A stretch of DNA of 9,100 bases, taken from positions 1 through 9,100 of the forward strand of contig JAQXSU010000183.1 in assembly GCA_029219125.1 (NCBI GenBank). Reading direction: 5' to 3'. The notes under the pieces are model-generated. The model had not been told where the DNA came from, searched no databases, and saw only the letters and a program-made list of their open reading frames with translations. Shown here piece by piece: positions 1 through 6,170 of the stretch. This DNA is from Bacillota bacterium (lineage in GTDB: Bacteria > Bacillota > Clostridia > Peptostreptococcales > Anaerovoracaceae). Numbering within the stretch: the stretch's first letter is position 1; every line of letters starts with the position of its first letter. A program made the translations under genes and the position numbers.

Positions 1-81
1 AAGTTCATCACACCGCTGTTCGGCATGATCGTCCTGCTGCAGTGCATCCTGATCGTCATTGCAGTTGCAATCGGACTCTAA
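1..81 (+). CDS. C-terminal end of a membrane protein (partial)
   Basis: Frame 1 is open from the first base to a TAA at 79-81 and gives 26 residues. After a short KFITPLFG stretch the tail is almost entirely hydrophobic (Met, Ile, Val, Leu, Ala) and ends in a glycine and leucine, as expected of a final transmembrane helix. The rest of the gene lies to the left of the window, so the family cannot be named; a transporter or other integral membrane protein is likely. A hairpin about 55 bases downstream could end its transcript. Confidence 0.6.
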   Translation, partial: KFITPLFGMIVLLQCILIVIAVAIGL

Positions 82-133
82 GAGAAAAATTTGATTACCC
101 ATAATATTTAATATTTCGTGCGATACAAGTCAC

Positions 134-171
134 AAAAAGGGCGAATTCCTGAATCGGAATTCGCCCTTTGC
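134..171. terminator. Intrinsic terminator between convergent genes
   Basis: A perfect 14-bp stem (136-149 with 156-169, left arm AAAGGGCGAATTCC) closes a 6-base loop. Read on the - strand it is followed by a run of five T, so it should end the sigma/anti-sigma transcript whose last codon is at 224. On the + strand the tail is only TTT then G, so it is a weaker stop for the membrane gene ending at 81. The convergent layout fits a shared, bidirectional terminator. Confidence 0.85.
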
Positions 172-223
172 TGTTCATGTGATTCCCACGTAATGCTATT
201 CATATACCGCTGTTTAAATCAGA

Positions 224-1354
224 TCAGAAATCCAGCCAGGCATCCGCCAGATATGCCTGCGTGATCTCTCCACTGTCCAGAAGTCCGAGTATCGTCTTCG
301 GACTGGCGGTCACATAACAGCCGTAAGTATGCACGCCATTTTCTTCCACATAATCGAGCACCTCTTCGTAATACGTTTTCGTAATATCGCCGATTTGAGT
401 TTTGTCATCTGTCCAGTCTGCCATATACTTGAGCAGGGACTGAAAATGCTGACGAAGATTATCTCCTGTCATCTCCGATCCTTTGATCTCAAACATCGGA
501 TATGCATTGTTAATGTTCTCCCGAATCTTTCCGCCGGAAAAAGGATATATGCCGCACAGAGGCAGCAGCTGCCGATTTTCTTCCACATGGCGGACCCCAA
601 TCCAGCAGACTTCACCATCTTTCAAACTATCCGAAAACTCAATCAGTTCTTCCATGGTCAGATCTTCCGGGAAGGATACTGCCGCATATACCTTCACATA
701 TTCCGGCAGCTGTGAAAGACGATGATAAACGTCTTCATTGAATTCCTCTCCGAAAGCCCCGAAGCCGAAGCAGCCGCGCTCAAAAATATTTGATGGTGAT
801 GTCATCAGCATATCCGCCGGAATGGTCAGCTGATTTTTTTCCAGACGAGCAGAGACATGCCTGGTATCTCGCCATCTTGCCGGATCGAAATACTGTATGG
901 TCAGGTTATAAGAAGCAAACCCGGTTCGGCTGGAGGAAAGGCTTAGAATGGACTGATCGGGGACAAACAGCTCACTGTAAGCAGCCAGTGCCAACTCCAG
1001 ATCCGTATCAAATGGACAGTCGAAGGTATTGGTTTCCGGATCCAGATATTGCTTTTCTGCTGCCGGAATCACCACATAGAATATGGACAGCAGCAGCACT
1101 GCTGTCAGAACGAGACTGATCAGAACAATGCGGGCAGCCCGGCATCGCAGGCTCCGGCGTACATCTTTCAGTTCCGATGCCGCAAAATCCGTATCCTCCC
1201 TGTCTTCTGTTCCTGATCTGATGCTGTCGTTCCACCGCTCATCCATGTATTCTTCAAGCAGCTGCATTTTTTCCAGTTCCTGTTCCACCAGTTTCCGTTC
1301 TTCCTCACTGGCAGTATCCGCTCTGTAATGATCCATTGCCTCTCTAAAATTCAT
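224..1354 (-). CDS. Membrane anti-sigma factor, sigma-regulator (Sigma_reg_N/C) type
   Basis: A 376-residue protein that probably holds the ECF sigma factor encoded just upstream at the membrane until a signal releases it. Residues 1-70 are charged, helical and cytoplasmic in character (rich in Glu and Arg). One strong transmembrane segment lies at about 75-96, and residues 100-376 should be outside the cell. The C-terminal part around 221-262 (VYAAVSFPEDLTMEEL, then a WIGV stretch) resembles the C-terminal sigma-regulator domain of Firmicutes anti-sigma proteins; I recognised this by eye. No zinc-finger (HxxxCxxC) anti-sigma motif is present. The ATG overlaps the last 11 bases of the sigma gene and has GGAGGAG seven bases upstream, so the two are translationally coupled. 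The pairing with the sigma gene supports the role strongly; the signal sensed is unknown. Confidence 0.8.
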   Translation of the reverse strand: MNFREAMDHYRADTASEEERKLVEQELEKMQLLEEYMDERWNDSIRSGTEDREDTDFAASELKDVRRSLRCRAARIVLISLVLTAVLLLSIFYVVIPAAEKQYLDPETNTFDCPFDTDLELALAAYSELFVPDQSILSLSSSRTGFASYNLTIQYFDPARWRDTRHVSARLEKNQLTIPADMLMTSPSNIFERGCFGFGAFGEEFNEDVYHRLSQLPEYVKVYAAVSFPEDLTMEELIEFSDSLKDGEVCWIGVRHVEENRQLLPLCGIYPFSGGKIRENINNAYPMFEIKGSEMTGDNLRQHFQSLLKYMADWTDDKTQIGDITKTYYEEVLDYVEENGVHTYGCYVTASPKTILGLLDSGEITQAYLADAWLDF

Positions 1355-1847
1355 ATCCCTGCTCCTCCATTCTTCGTTTCAGTGTTTTTCTAAGCCGGTG
1401 CATTCTCTGCCGCACTGCCGGACCGCTTTTTCCCAGAAGTACCGCAATCTCCTGCAGTGAAAGACCGGAGAAATAATGCAGCGTGATGATTTCACGATCC
1501 ATCGGTTCCAGCGTACCGATGGCATTCCACAGATACCGATATCTTTCGCTTTTCAGGTACTCCGCTTCCGGAGATTGTATATACGGTATTGAATGAAGGT
1601 AATCGTCCGGTTGCATATCAGCTTTCTTTTTTCCTTTTCTCAGACTGTCAATCCATAGATTCCGGCAGACACGGAACAGCCAGTATTGAAATGACGGTAT
1701 TTCGTCCGGCAGACTCAGATATGCTTTCACAAACGCATCCGCTGCCAGATCTTCTGCCGTCTGTTGATCGCCGCACAGCGAAAGGCAGTACAGAAATACG
1801 GCTTGATAGTATTCACGATACAGCCTTTCCAGCAGATCCTTTTCCAT
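1344..1847 (-). CDS. ECF-type RNA polymerase sigma factor
   Basis: A 167-residue sigma-70 family protein of extracytoplasmic-function type, which directs RNA polymerase to a small stress or envelope regulon. Region 2 spans about residues 6-74, with the LYREYYQAVFLYC start and the conserved AEDLAADAFVKAY and FRVCRNLWIDSLR segments. Region 4 spans about 104-158, with the DREIITLHYFSGLSLQEIA helix-turn-helix, and regions 1 and 3 are absent as is usual for ECF factors. The ATG is preceded by AGGAGG at eight bases. The anti-sigma gene overlaps its 3' end. A TGTCAC-16-CGTTTA sequence upstream suggests that it transcribes its own operon. The exact ECF subgroup is not determined. Confidence 0.93.
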   Translation of the reverse strand: MEKDLLERLYREYYQAVFLYCLSLCGDQQTAEDLAADAFVKAYLSLPDEIPSFQYWLFRVCRNLWIDSLRKGKKKADMQPDDYLHSIPYIQSPEAEYLKSERYRYLWNAIGTLEPMDREIITLHYFSGLSLQEIAVLLGKSGPAVRQRMHRLRKTLKRRMEEQGYEF

Positions 1848-1899
1848 ACACCGTGCCTCCTTTCATCTGTGCTGCCGCTGAAGCGGTCTCTTTACTATA

Positions 1900-1927
1900 T
1901 AAACGTGTGAATTCCGGAAATGTGACA
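1900..1927 (-). promoter_or_regulatory. Candidate autoregulated ECF promoter
   Basis: Read on the - strand, TGTCAC (1922-1927) is followed after exactly 16 bases by CGTTTA (1900-1905), about 50 bases before the sigma ATG. This matches the layout of Firmicutes ECF promoters such as SigW (TGAAAC-16-CGTA), though not every base. No well-spaced sigma-A promoter was found in the same interval. A small CCGCT/AGCGG inverted repeat (1875-1886) lies in the predicted leader. Confidence 0.45.
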
Positions 1928-1953
1928 AGTTTATTTTATCATGTTTCTAAGAT

Positions 1954-1984
1954 TAAAAAAAGCTGACCATTTCGGATCAGCTTT
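1954..1984 (-). terminator. Intrinsic terminator after the BKACE gene
   Basis: An AAAGCTGA arm (1958-1965) pairs with TCAGCTTT (1977-1984), and two inner C-G pairs with a one-base bulge extend the stem. On the - strand the stem is followed by seven T. It lies about 70 bases past the stop of the broken BKACE gene and upstream of the ECF sigma promoter, so it separates the two units. Confidence 0.8.
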
Positions 1985-2055
1985 CTCATGCATTTTCGTT
2001 TCCTGCCCGCTTCGTTCCCGTCGAAGGTTCTCCGGAGAAGTCGTCGGCAGGCACG

Positions 2056-2891
2056 CTACTTCCGGATTCCCAAAATCTCTCTGGCTTCTGCCGGGGTGGC
2101 CACCTCATAGCCGGCTTCACGGATGATGGCAGCGGCGCGGCGCACCAACTGGGCGTTGGATTCGGCCAGAACGCCCTTCGAATAGTATACGTTATCCTCC
2201 AGTCCCACGCGGACATGACCGCCCAGGGCCAGCGTCGCCAGCAGGATCGGCATATGGCTCCTGGATATACCGGTGGCAGACCAGGTGGAACCTTCCGGCA
2301 GCTGGTTCTTCAGGTACACCAGGTTTTCCACGGTACCGGCCATGCCGCCCGCCGCATTCATGACCAGCTGGAAGTGGCACGGTGCCTTCAGTACGCCGGT
2401 TTTGAGATAGTATTTGGCGGTGTCCACCATGCCCACATCAAAAATCTCCAGTTCCGGCTTGCAGCCCACCTCCTGCATCAGGTGTCCCAGCTGCTCCAGG
2501 AACTTCGGGCTGTTTTCGAAGATGGTCTGATGGAGCCAGTTAAGGGTACCGCAGTCAAAGGAGCCCATTTCCGGCTTCAGCTTGCGGAACGGCAGCATCC
2601 TGGTCTCGTCGGAAGCCATGCCGTCCAGAGAGTGGCCGCCGGAGGACGTCATGTTGATGATCACGTCGCATTTTTCCTGAATCAGCTTTATGGTCTCTTT
2701 TCAAACAGGTCCACCCGCATGGTCGGATGCCCTTCTTCATCTCTCATGTGGATATGTACGACTGCCGCACCTTCTTTCCAGCATGCATAGGCAGCCTCTG
2801 CGATTTCTTCCGGTGTCATCGGCAGAGCCGGGTTCGTGGATTTGTCGCCCCAGTTTCCGGTCAGGGCTGCAGTTATGATTCTCTTTTCCAT
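2056..2891 (-). pseudogene. BKACE (DUF849) beta-keto acid cleavage enzyme, frameshifted
   Basis: The family includes 3-keto-5-aminohexanoate cleavage enzyme (Kce) of lysine fermentation. It condenses a beta-keto acid with acetyl-CoA in a zinc-dependent Claisen-type reaction, but the substrate here cannot be told. The reading frame breaks near 2695-2698. The first 67 codons (from ATG 2891, with GAGGAG nine bases upstream) end at TAA 2688-2690, and the rest continues in another frame to 2056. Ignoring two bases (one AG of an AGAG) restores 277 codons, about the normal family length, with the usual 11 residues between VDLF and EKC. Restored numbering places His46 and His48 (VVHIHMR), Ser82 (TSSGG) and Glu231 (GLEDN) where the metal and active-site residues of Kce lie. 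The yqeY terminator lies just upstream and no promoter is visible between them, so expression would need read-through. Sequencing error remains possible. Confidence 0.85.
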
Positions 2892-2925
2892 CTGTCTTAT
2901 CTCCTCACGTTGTCTTTTCCTGAAA

Positions 2926-2954
2926 GAAAAACAACCCGGCGAAAACCGGGTTGT
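2926..2954 (-). terminator. Intrinsic terminator of the rpsU-yqeY operon
   Basis: A perfect 9-bp stem (ACAACCCGG at 2931-2939 with CCGGGTTGT at 2946-2954) has a 6-base loop. On the - strand it is followed by a T run reaching 2927 and a further T-rich tail. It lies 13 bases past the yqeY stop codon. Confidence 0.9.
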
Positions 2955-2967
2955 CCAAGGTTCTTAT

Positions 2968-3414
2968 TCAGCCCAGAAATTCCTGAACTACTTTTTTCAC
3001 TGCGTTGCCGTCGGCAAGGCCTTTTACCTTCGCCATGACAGGCCCCATCAGCTTACCCATGTTCTGCTTGCCGCCTTCGATTCCGAGGCTTGCCGCAGTT
3101 TCCTTCACAATCTCTCTGAGCTTTTCTTCAGAAAGCTGTTCCGGCAGATATCTGGTCAGAATTTCGATTTCCGCGTTATAGGAATCCACCAGATCGGTTC
3201 TTCCAGCTTTTTCAAAATCAGCAAGGGCGTCTTTTCTCATTTTCACCTGCTTGGCAAGAATCGCTACGATTCCGGCATCGTCAAGTTCTTCTCTGTGGTC
3301 AACTTCGTACTGCTTGATTGCAGCTCTCGCAAAGCTGATGGTGTTTTTCGCCACTTCATCTTTTGCTTTCATGGCCTCCTTAAAGTCAGCCATTAACTGT
3401 TCTTTTAAAGTCAT
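2968..3414 (-). CDS. yqeY: GatB/YqeY domain protein
   Basis: A 148-residue protein of the YqeY family, related to the C-terminal tRNA-binding domain of the GatB subunit of Asp/Glu-tRNA amidotransferase. The N-terminal helical half starts MTLKEQLMADFKEAMKAKD. The conserved ending contains MGKLMGPVMAKVKGLADGNAVKKVVQEFL. Length and order match the standalone family. Its precise cellular role is not established; tRNA-linked amidation is inferred from the GatB relationship. AAGGTG lies 11 bases before the ATG. It starts 19 bases after rpsU, an arrangement common across Firmicutes, and is probably transcribed from the rpsU promoter. Confidence 0.95.
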   Translation of the reverse strand: MTLKEQLMADFKEAMKAKDEVAKNTISFARAAIKQYEVDHREELDDAGIVAILAKQVKMRKDALADFEKAGRTDLVDSYNAEIEILTRYLPEQLSEEKLREIVKETAASLGIEGGKQNMGKLMGPVMAKVKGLADGNAVKKVVQEFLG

Positions 3415-3433
3415 TAATGAATCATCACCTTAA

Positions 3434-3613
3434 TTAGTATTTTTTAGCCTTTTTTCTAGCCGCTTCAGATTTTTTCTTTCTCTTTACGCTTGGCTTTTCA
3501 TAGTGCTCTCTTTTTCTCAGTTCAGACATTACGCCGTCTCTTGCGCAAGATCTCTTGAATCTCTTCAGAGCGCTTTCTAAGCTTTCATTTTCTCTTACGA
3601 TAACCTGTGCCAT
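3434..3613 (-). CDS. rpsU: 30S ribosomal protein S21
   Basis: A 59-residue basic protein of the small ribosomal subunit, involved in translation initiation. It begins MAQVIVRENESLESALKRFKR, includes the typical KREHYEKPSVKRKKK stretch, and ends in a lysine- and arginine-rich tail. An in-frame ATG 16 codons upstream exists, but only the ATG at 3613 has a good ribosome binding site (AGGAGGTG, about ten bases upstream) and the family N-terminus. It is the first gene of the rpsU-yqeY operon and has a consensus promoter about 95 bases upstream. Confidence 0.98.
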   Translation of the reverse strand: MAQVIVRENESLESALKRFKRSCARDGVMSELRKREHYEKPSVKRKKKSEAARKKAKKY

Positions 3614-3673
3614 ATTCCAATTCACCTCCTGCCTAACATGAAATCTCTCGCTGTGAACCATCTTGCAGCCACC

Positions 3674-3696
3674 AAAAATAGAGGCCGCAAGCCTAT
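3674..3696 (-). promoter_or_regulatory. Terminator-like hairpin in the rpsU leader
   Basis: Just after the predicted rpsU start site, the - strand has an ATAGGC arm and a GCCTCTAT arm that pair as six base pairs with a two-base bulge and a short loop. The second arm runs into five T. This resembles a weak intrinsic terminator inside the roughly 86-base leader, as expected for attenuation of a ribosomal protein gene. The stem is short, so it could be chance. Confidence 0.3.
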
Positions 3697-3705
3697 AACG
3701 GAAAT

Positions 3706-3734
3706 ATTATACTATTTTTGCCGTGGGATGGCAA
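3706..3734 (-). promoter_or_regulatory. rpsU: Sigma-A promoter of rpsU-yqeY
   Basis: On the - strand TTGCCA (3729-3734) and a perfect TATAAT (3706-3711) are separated by exactly 17 bases. The predicted transcript starts near 3699, leaving a leader of about 86 bases before the S21 ATG. Confidence 0.9.
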
Positions 3735-3809
3735 GAGATTTTTTGAAATGTAAAAATGCATTTTTGCGCCGTTTTACGTATATTTTACAGAAACCCCGTG
3801 ATTTACATC

Positions 3810-3838
3810 TTGCAACCTGTGGTTCCGGGGTATAAGAT
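3810..3838 (+). promoter_or_regulatory. Sigma-A promoter of the PHP gene
   Basis: TTGCAA (3810-3815) and TAAGAT (3833-3838) are 17 bases apart, and the gene's ATG follows 22 bases after the -10 box. It is divergent from the rpsU promoter. Confidence 0.65.
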
Positions 3839-3860
3839 AACTATGTAAGGAGAAAAAAGC

Positions 3861-4673
3861 ATGAAATTTGATTTACATTGTCATACAAAATCCGGTTCCA
3901 TCGACTCCCGCGTGTCCCTGGAACGTTACATAGAGCTTCTGAAGCAGCAGGGTTTTCACGGCATGCTGGTCACCGACCACGATTCCTATCGCGGCTACCG
4001 GCAGTGGCGGAATTCCGTTTCTTCCCTGCAGGCCGGCGATTTCGTGGTACTGGAAGGCATCGAATACGATACGAAAGATGCCGGCCACTTCCTCGTGATC
4101 ATGCCGGACGGCGTGCAACTGGATCTTCTCCGGATCCGAGGCATGTCCGTGGAACAGCTGATTCACGTGGTCCATCATATGGGCGGCATTCTGGGTCCGG
4201 CCCATCCCTTTGGCTCCAAGAGTTCCAGCGCTATGTTCTATAAAAAAGTCCGCCGCAACCCGCGGATCTTTTACGAATTCGATTTCGTGGAGGGCTTTAA
4301 CACTTGTGAATCGGCCCAGGCCAACCGGATTGCCCGTCTGATGGCGGCACGCTACGGCAAGCCCTGCACCGGCGGCTCCGATTCCCATGAAGAAAAATAT
4401 GTGGGCATGGCCTATACGGAAATCGACGCCGACATCCGCAGTAACGACGACCTGATCGAGGCCATCAAAGAGCACCGCATCACCGATTTCGGCGGCACCG
4501 TCCGCGATTTCACCCGCAAAGCCCGCCATAAGAATGCCTTTTACTCGGTCTGGGGTTTCAAAGTCTACAACCGTAGTCTGGGCTTTCTTTTCGCCCCACG
4601 CAGGCACCACCGGATCCGAAAGCTTTCCATTCCCAAACTCCATCACCATCCTGGCAATGCCTCTGCATCCTGA
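3861..4673 (+). CDS. PHP-domain metal-dependent phosphoesterase
   Basis: A 270-residue cytosolic protein of the PHP (polymerase and histidinol phosphatase) superfamily, hydrolases that use two or three metal ions on phosphate esters or nucleotides. All expected metal-ligand motifs are visible: DLHCHT with His6 and His8, TDHDS with Asp39 and His40, Glu65 in LEGIEYD, the GPAHPFG histidine at 115, and GGSDSH with Asp174 and His176. The fold ends near residue 210; the last 60 residues are basic, with HH and HHH clusters, and match nothing I recognise. TAAGGAG lies eight bases before the ATG. It has its own promoter and terminator, so it is monocistronic. The substrate is unknown; a 3',5'-nucleotide or oligoribonucleotide phosphatase, as in the YciV/RnaAM group, is only one possibility. 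Confidence 0.88.
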   Translation: MKFDLHCHTKSGSIDSRVSLERYIELLKQQGFHGMLVTDHDSYRGYRQWRNSVSSLQAGDFVVLEGIEYDTKDAGHFLVIMPDGVQLDLLRIRGMSVEQLIHVVHHMGGILGPAHPFGSKSSSAMFYKKVRRNPRIFYEFDFVEGFNTCESAQANRIARLMAARYGKPCTGGSDSHEEKYVGMAYTEIDADIRSNDDLIEAIKEHRITDFGGTVRDFTRKARHKNAFYSVWGFKVYNRSLGFLFAPRRHHRIRKLSIPKLHHHPGNASAS

Positions 4674-4706
4674 TCCCCGATACCATCGAATCTCGACAAA
4701 ATCCAC

Positions 4707-4746
4707 TCCCCCGACGTTATGAAAATGCCGGGGGAATTTATTTTGC
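4707..4746 (+). terminator. Intrinsic terminator of the PHP gene
   Basis: TCCCCCG (4707-4713) pairs with CGGGGGA (4729-4735). An inner CGTT/AATG helix continues past one mismatch, and a T-rich tail (ATTTATTTT) follows on the + strand. It lies about 35 bases after the PHP stop codon. Confidence 0.8.
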
Positions 4747-4791
4747 GAAGAAATGAAAAGCAAAGAAACGAAAAAAAAACGAAAATATCTC

Positions 4792-4820
4792 TTGACAGAT
4801 ATATCGCACCGTGATATACT
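4792..4820 (+). promoter_or_regulatory. Sigma-A promoter of the padR operon
   Basis: A perfect TTGACA (4792-4797) and TATACT (4815-4820) are 17 bases apart. The predicted start near 4827 leaves about 48 bases before the PadR ATG. An operator-like repeat occupies most of the spacer, so a bound repressor would block polymerase. Confidence 0.9.
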
Positions 4821-4858
4821 TGAACCACAATATATATTGCACTTCGATATATCGCACC
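4798..4858 (+). promoter_or_regulatory. Repeated PadR operator-like sites
   Basis: The 13-base sequence GATATATCGCACC occurs twice in direct orientation, at 4798-4810 (between the -35 and -10 boxes) and 4846-4858 (just before the ribosome binding site). The first copy runs into GTGATATA, giving an imperfect dyad. A near-palindrome, ATATATTG five bases from CGATATAT (about 4833-4853), overlaps the second copy. The position over the promoter and leader suggests autorepression by the encoded PadR protein, which is usual in that family. Binding itself is inferred. Confidence 0.65.
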
Positions 4859-4874
4859 AAAAGGAGTATCTTAT

Positions 4875-5204
4875 ATGAACGATAAAATCAGACGTGTCTA
4901 CATTCCCATGACGGAGACGGGTTTCTACATTCTCTTTTGTCTGCAGCAGGAAAACCACGGCTACGGCATCACACAGCAGGTGAAATCCATGACCGGCGGC
5001 GAGATCGTCATCAGCCCCGGCACCATGTACGGCAGCCTTTCCAAGATGGAAAAGGACGGCCTCATCTGCTTCACCCGGGAAGAAGACAAACGAAAACTAT
5101 ATCAGATTACAGACCTGGGCCGGGAAATTTTGGACCTTGAAATTGCGCGAATCGAACGGCTCTATCGAAACAGTAAAGGAGAATTCGTCCATGAACAACA
5201 GTAA
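4875..5204 (+). CDS. PadR-family transcriptional repressor
   Basis: A 109-residue winged-helix DNA-binding protein of the small PadR class. The N-terminal helix pair contains ENHGYGITQQ (26-35). The recognition helix region is SPGTMYGSLSKMEKDGLI (47-64), and the wing plus dimer part carries KRKLYQITDLGRE (72-84). A short C-terminal helix probably completes the dimer. AAGGAG lies eight bases before the ATG. The gene overlaps the following DUF2812 gene by 14 bases, a pairing often seen in Firmicutes, so it most likely represses its own operon and is relieved by an unknown ligand or envelope signal. Confidence 0.95.
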   Translation: MNDKIRRVYIPMTETGFYILFCLQQENHGYGITQQVKSMTGGEIVISPGTMYGSLSKMEKDGLICFTREEDKRKLYQITDLGREILDLEIARIERLYRNSKGEFVHEQQ

Positions 5205-5781
5205 AACAATCCCTGATATACTGACAGAGCGTCAGATTTTCTATATTTCTGAATTCGATGTGGAGGCAGCCTGGCTTTCCTTCATGCACCGGGAGGGATG
5301 GAAGATGCTTTCCACCACCGGCTTCAAATACCGGTTCGAAAGCTGTCCGAAAGAAAACTGGACCTATCAGCTGGACTTCCCTGCGGACGATGTCAGCGAG
5401 GCGGAATACATTCAGATGTACGCCGACTACGGCTGGGAATTTGTCACCCGGTTCCGCCAGTGGTACTACTTCCGCAAGCCATATAGTGAAGAGGAAGACA
5501 TGTCCATCTTCAGCGATAATGCCTCCAAGATTGAGATGTGCCGCAGCATCATCCGCCGGCATGCTCTGCTGGTCACTCCGATGATCCTGATTCTTCTGGC
5601 CTACCTGCTTCTATATTTTACCACAGATCTTTTCCCGGGTCCTGGGGGCGGTTTTCCAGGCGGCTTCTTCATGGGCCTGGCGGCGTCCGCCGGGCCGGTT
5701 CTGATCATTGCCGGCGGTTTCGTGTTGAATCAGCTGTATCGCCTGAAGAAAATGATTGATCGCCTGGGGAATCCGGCATAG
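5191..5781 (+). CDS. DUF2812 membrane protein
   Basis: A 196-residue protein. The cytoplasmic N-terminal part (about 12-100) shows the DUF2812 pattern: an aromatic start, EAAWLSFMHREGWKM, a YQLDF strand, and a GWEFVTRFRQWYYFRK segment. Two transmembrane segments follow at about 125-145 and 158-182, separated by a glycine- and proline-rich loop, with a short basic tail. The frame is open further upstream, but only the ATG at 5191 has an AAAGGAG nine bases before it, and it overlaps the end of padR as expected for coupling. The function of DUF2812 is not established. Its constant partnership with PadR suggests it is the regulated output or a membrane partner of the regulator. Confidence 0.85.
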   Translation: MNNSKTIPDILTERQIFYISEFDVEAAWLSFMHREGWKMLSTTGFKYRFESCPKENWTYQLDFPADDVSEAEYIQMYADYGWEFVTRFRQWYYFRKPYSEEEDMSIFSDNASKIEMCRSIIRRHALLVTPMILILLAYLLLYFTTDLFPGPGGGFPGGFFMGLAASAGPVLIIAGGFVLNQLYRLKKMIDRLGNPA

Positions 5782-5854
5782 TGACTCGGTAAACCACCCC
5801 AGCGGCACCACCCGGCAACGTAAAAACACTGGCGATGAAGAAAGGAGATTGGAA

Positions 5855-6097
5855 ATGAAAGATTTTATTTTCGCAGCACTGCCGTTCGTCATCGTTGGCA
5901 TCTGTCTGGCACTGCTGGCAGCCAATCACAATCGAATAAAGGATTCCAAAGAGAAAAACCACATGGCTGAGGGCATGTGCATCGGTATGTGCTTCGGCGT
6001 GGCGCTCGCTACATCCATGCACTTCAACCTAGGACTTGGAATCGGCCTGGGAATGCTGGTAGGAGAAACGGTGGGCATGTTCATGCCGAAGAAATGA
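5855..6097 (+). CDS. Small glycine-rich two-helix membrane protein
   Basis: An 80-residue hypothetical protein. The first hydrophobic segment lies at about 3-23 (FIFAALPFVIVGICLALLAA), followed by a short charged stretch NHNRIKDSKEKNH. A second, glycine-rich hydrophobic region at about 38-77 repeats G at three- or four-residue spacing, resembling a glycine zipper that packs helices together. AAAGGAG lies seven bases before the ATG. It is 73 bases after the DUF2812 gene with no terminator between, so it is probably the third gene of the padR operon. I do not recognise a named family. Calling it a holin or toxin would be guesswork. Confidence 0.7.
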   Translation: MKDFIFAALPFVIVGICLALLAANHNRIKDSKEKNHMAEGMCIGMCFGVALATSMHFNLGLGIGLGMLVGETVGMFMPKK

Positions 6098-6170
6098 GTC
6101 GCTCCCGCGGTGTGTTGCGATCCACGCAGTTTGATTCAACTAACCCATACATATCGTACTTTTTTTCTTC

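Noticed and set aside
2688..2701. Programmed -1 frameshift in the BKACE gene
   Set aside because: The sequence around the break (GAAAAGAGACC on the - strand) does not form an X-XXY-YYZ slippery heptamer in frame, and I saw no strong downstream stem.
2215..2790. A 191-codon + strand ORF
   Set aside because: It is antisense to the BKACE gene, whose motifs are clear on the other strand.
3614..3661. A 16-codon N-terminal extension of ribosomal protein S21
   Set aside because: The upstream ATG has no ribosome binding site, and family members start at MAQVIVRE, which has AGGAGGTG in front.
4798..4858. CRISPR-like direct repeats
   Set aside because: There are only two 13-base copies, placed on a promoter. 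The context fits a regulator binding site.
3873..4958. A 361-codon - strand ORF
   Set aside because: It lies antisense to the PHP gene and runs across its terminator and the padR promoter. It has no recognisable domain, while the + strand protein has complete PHP motifs.
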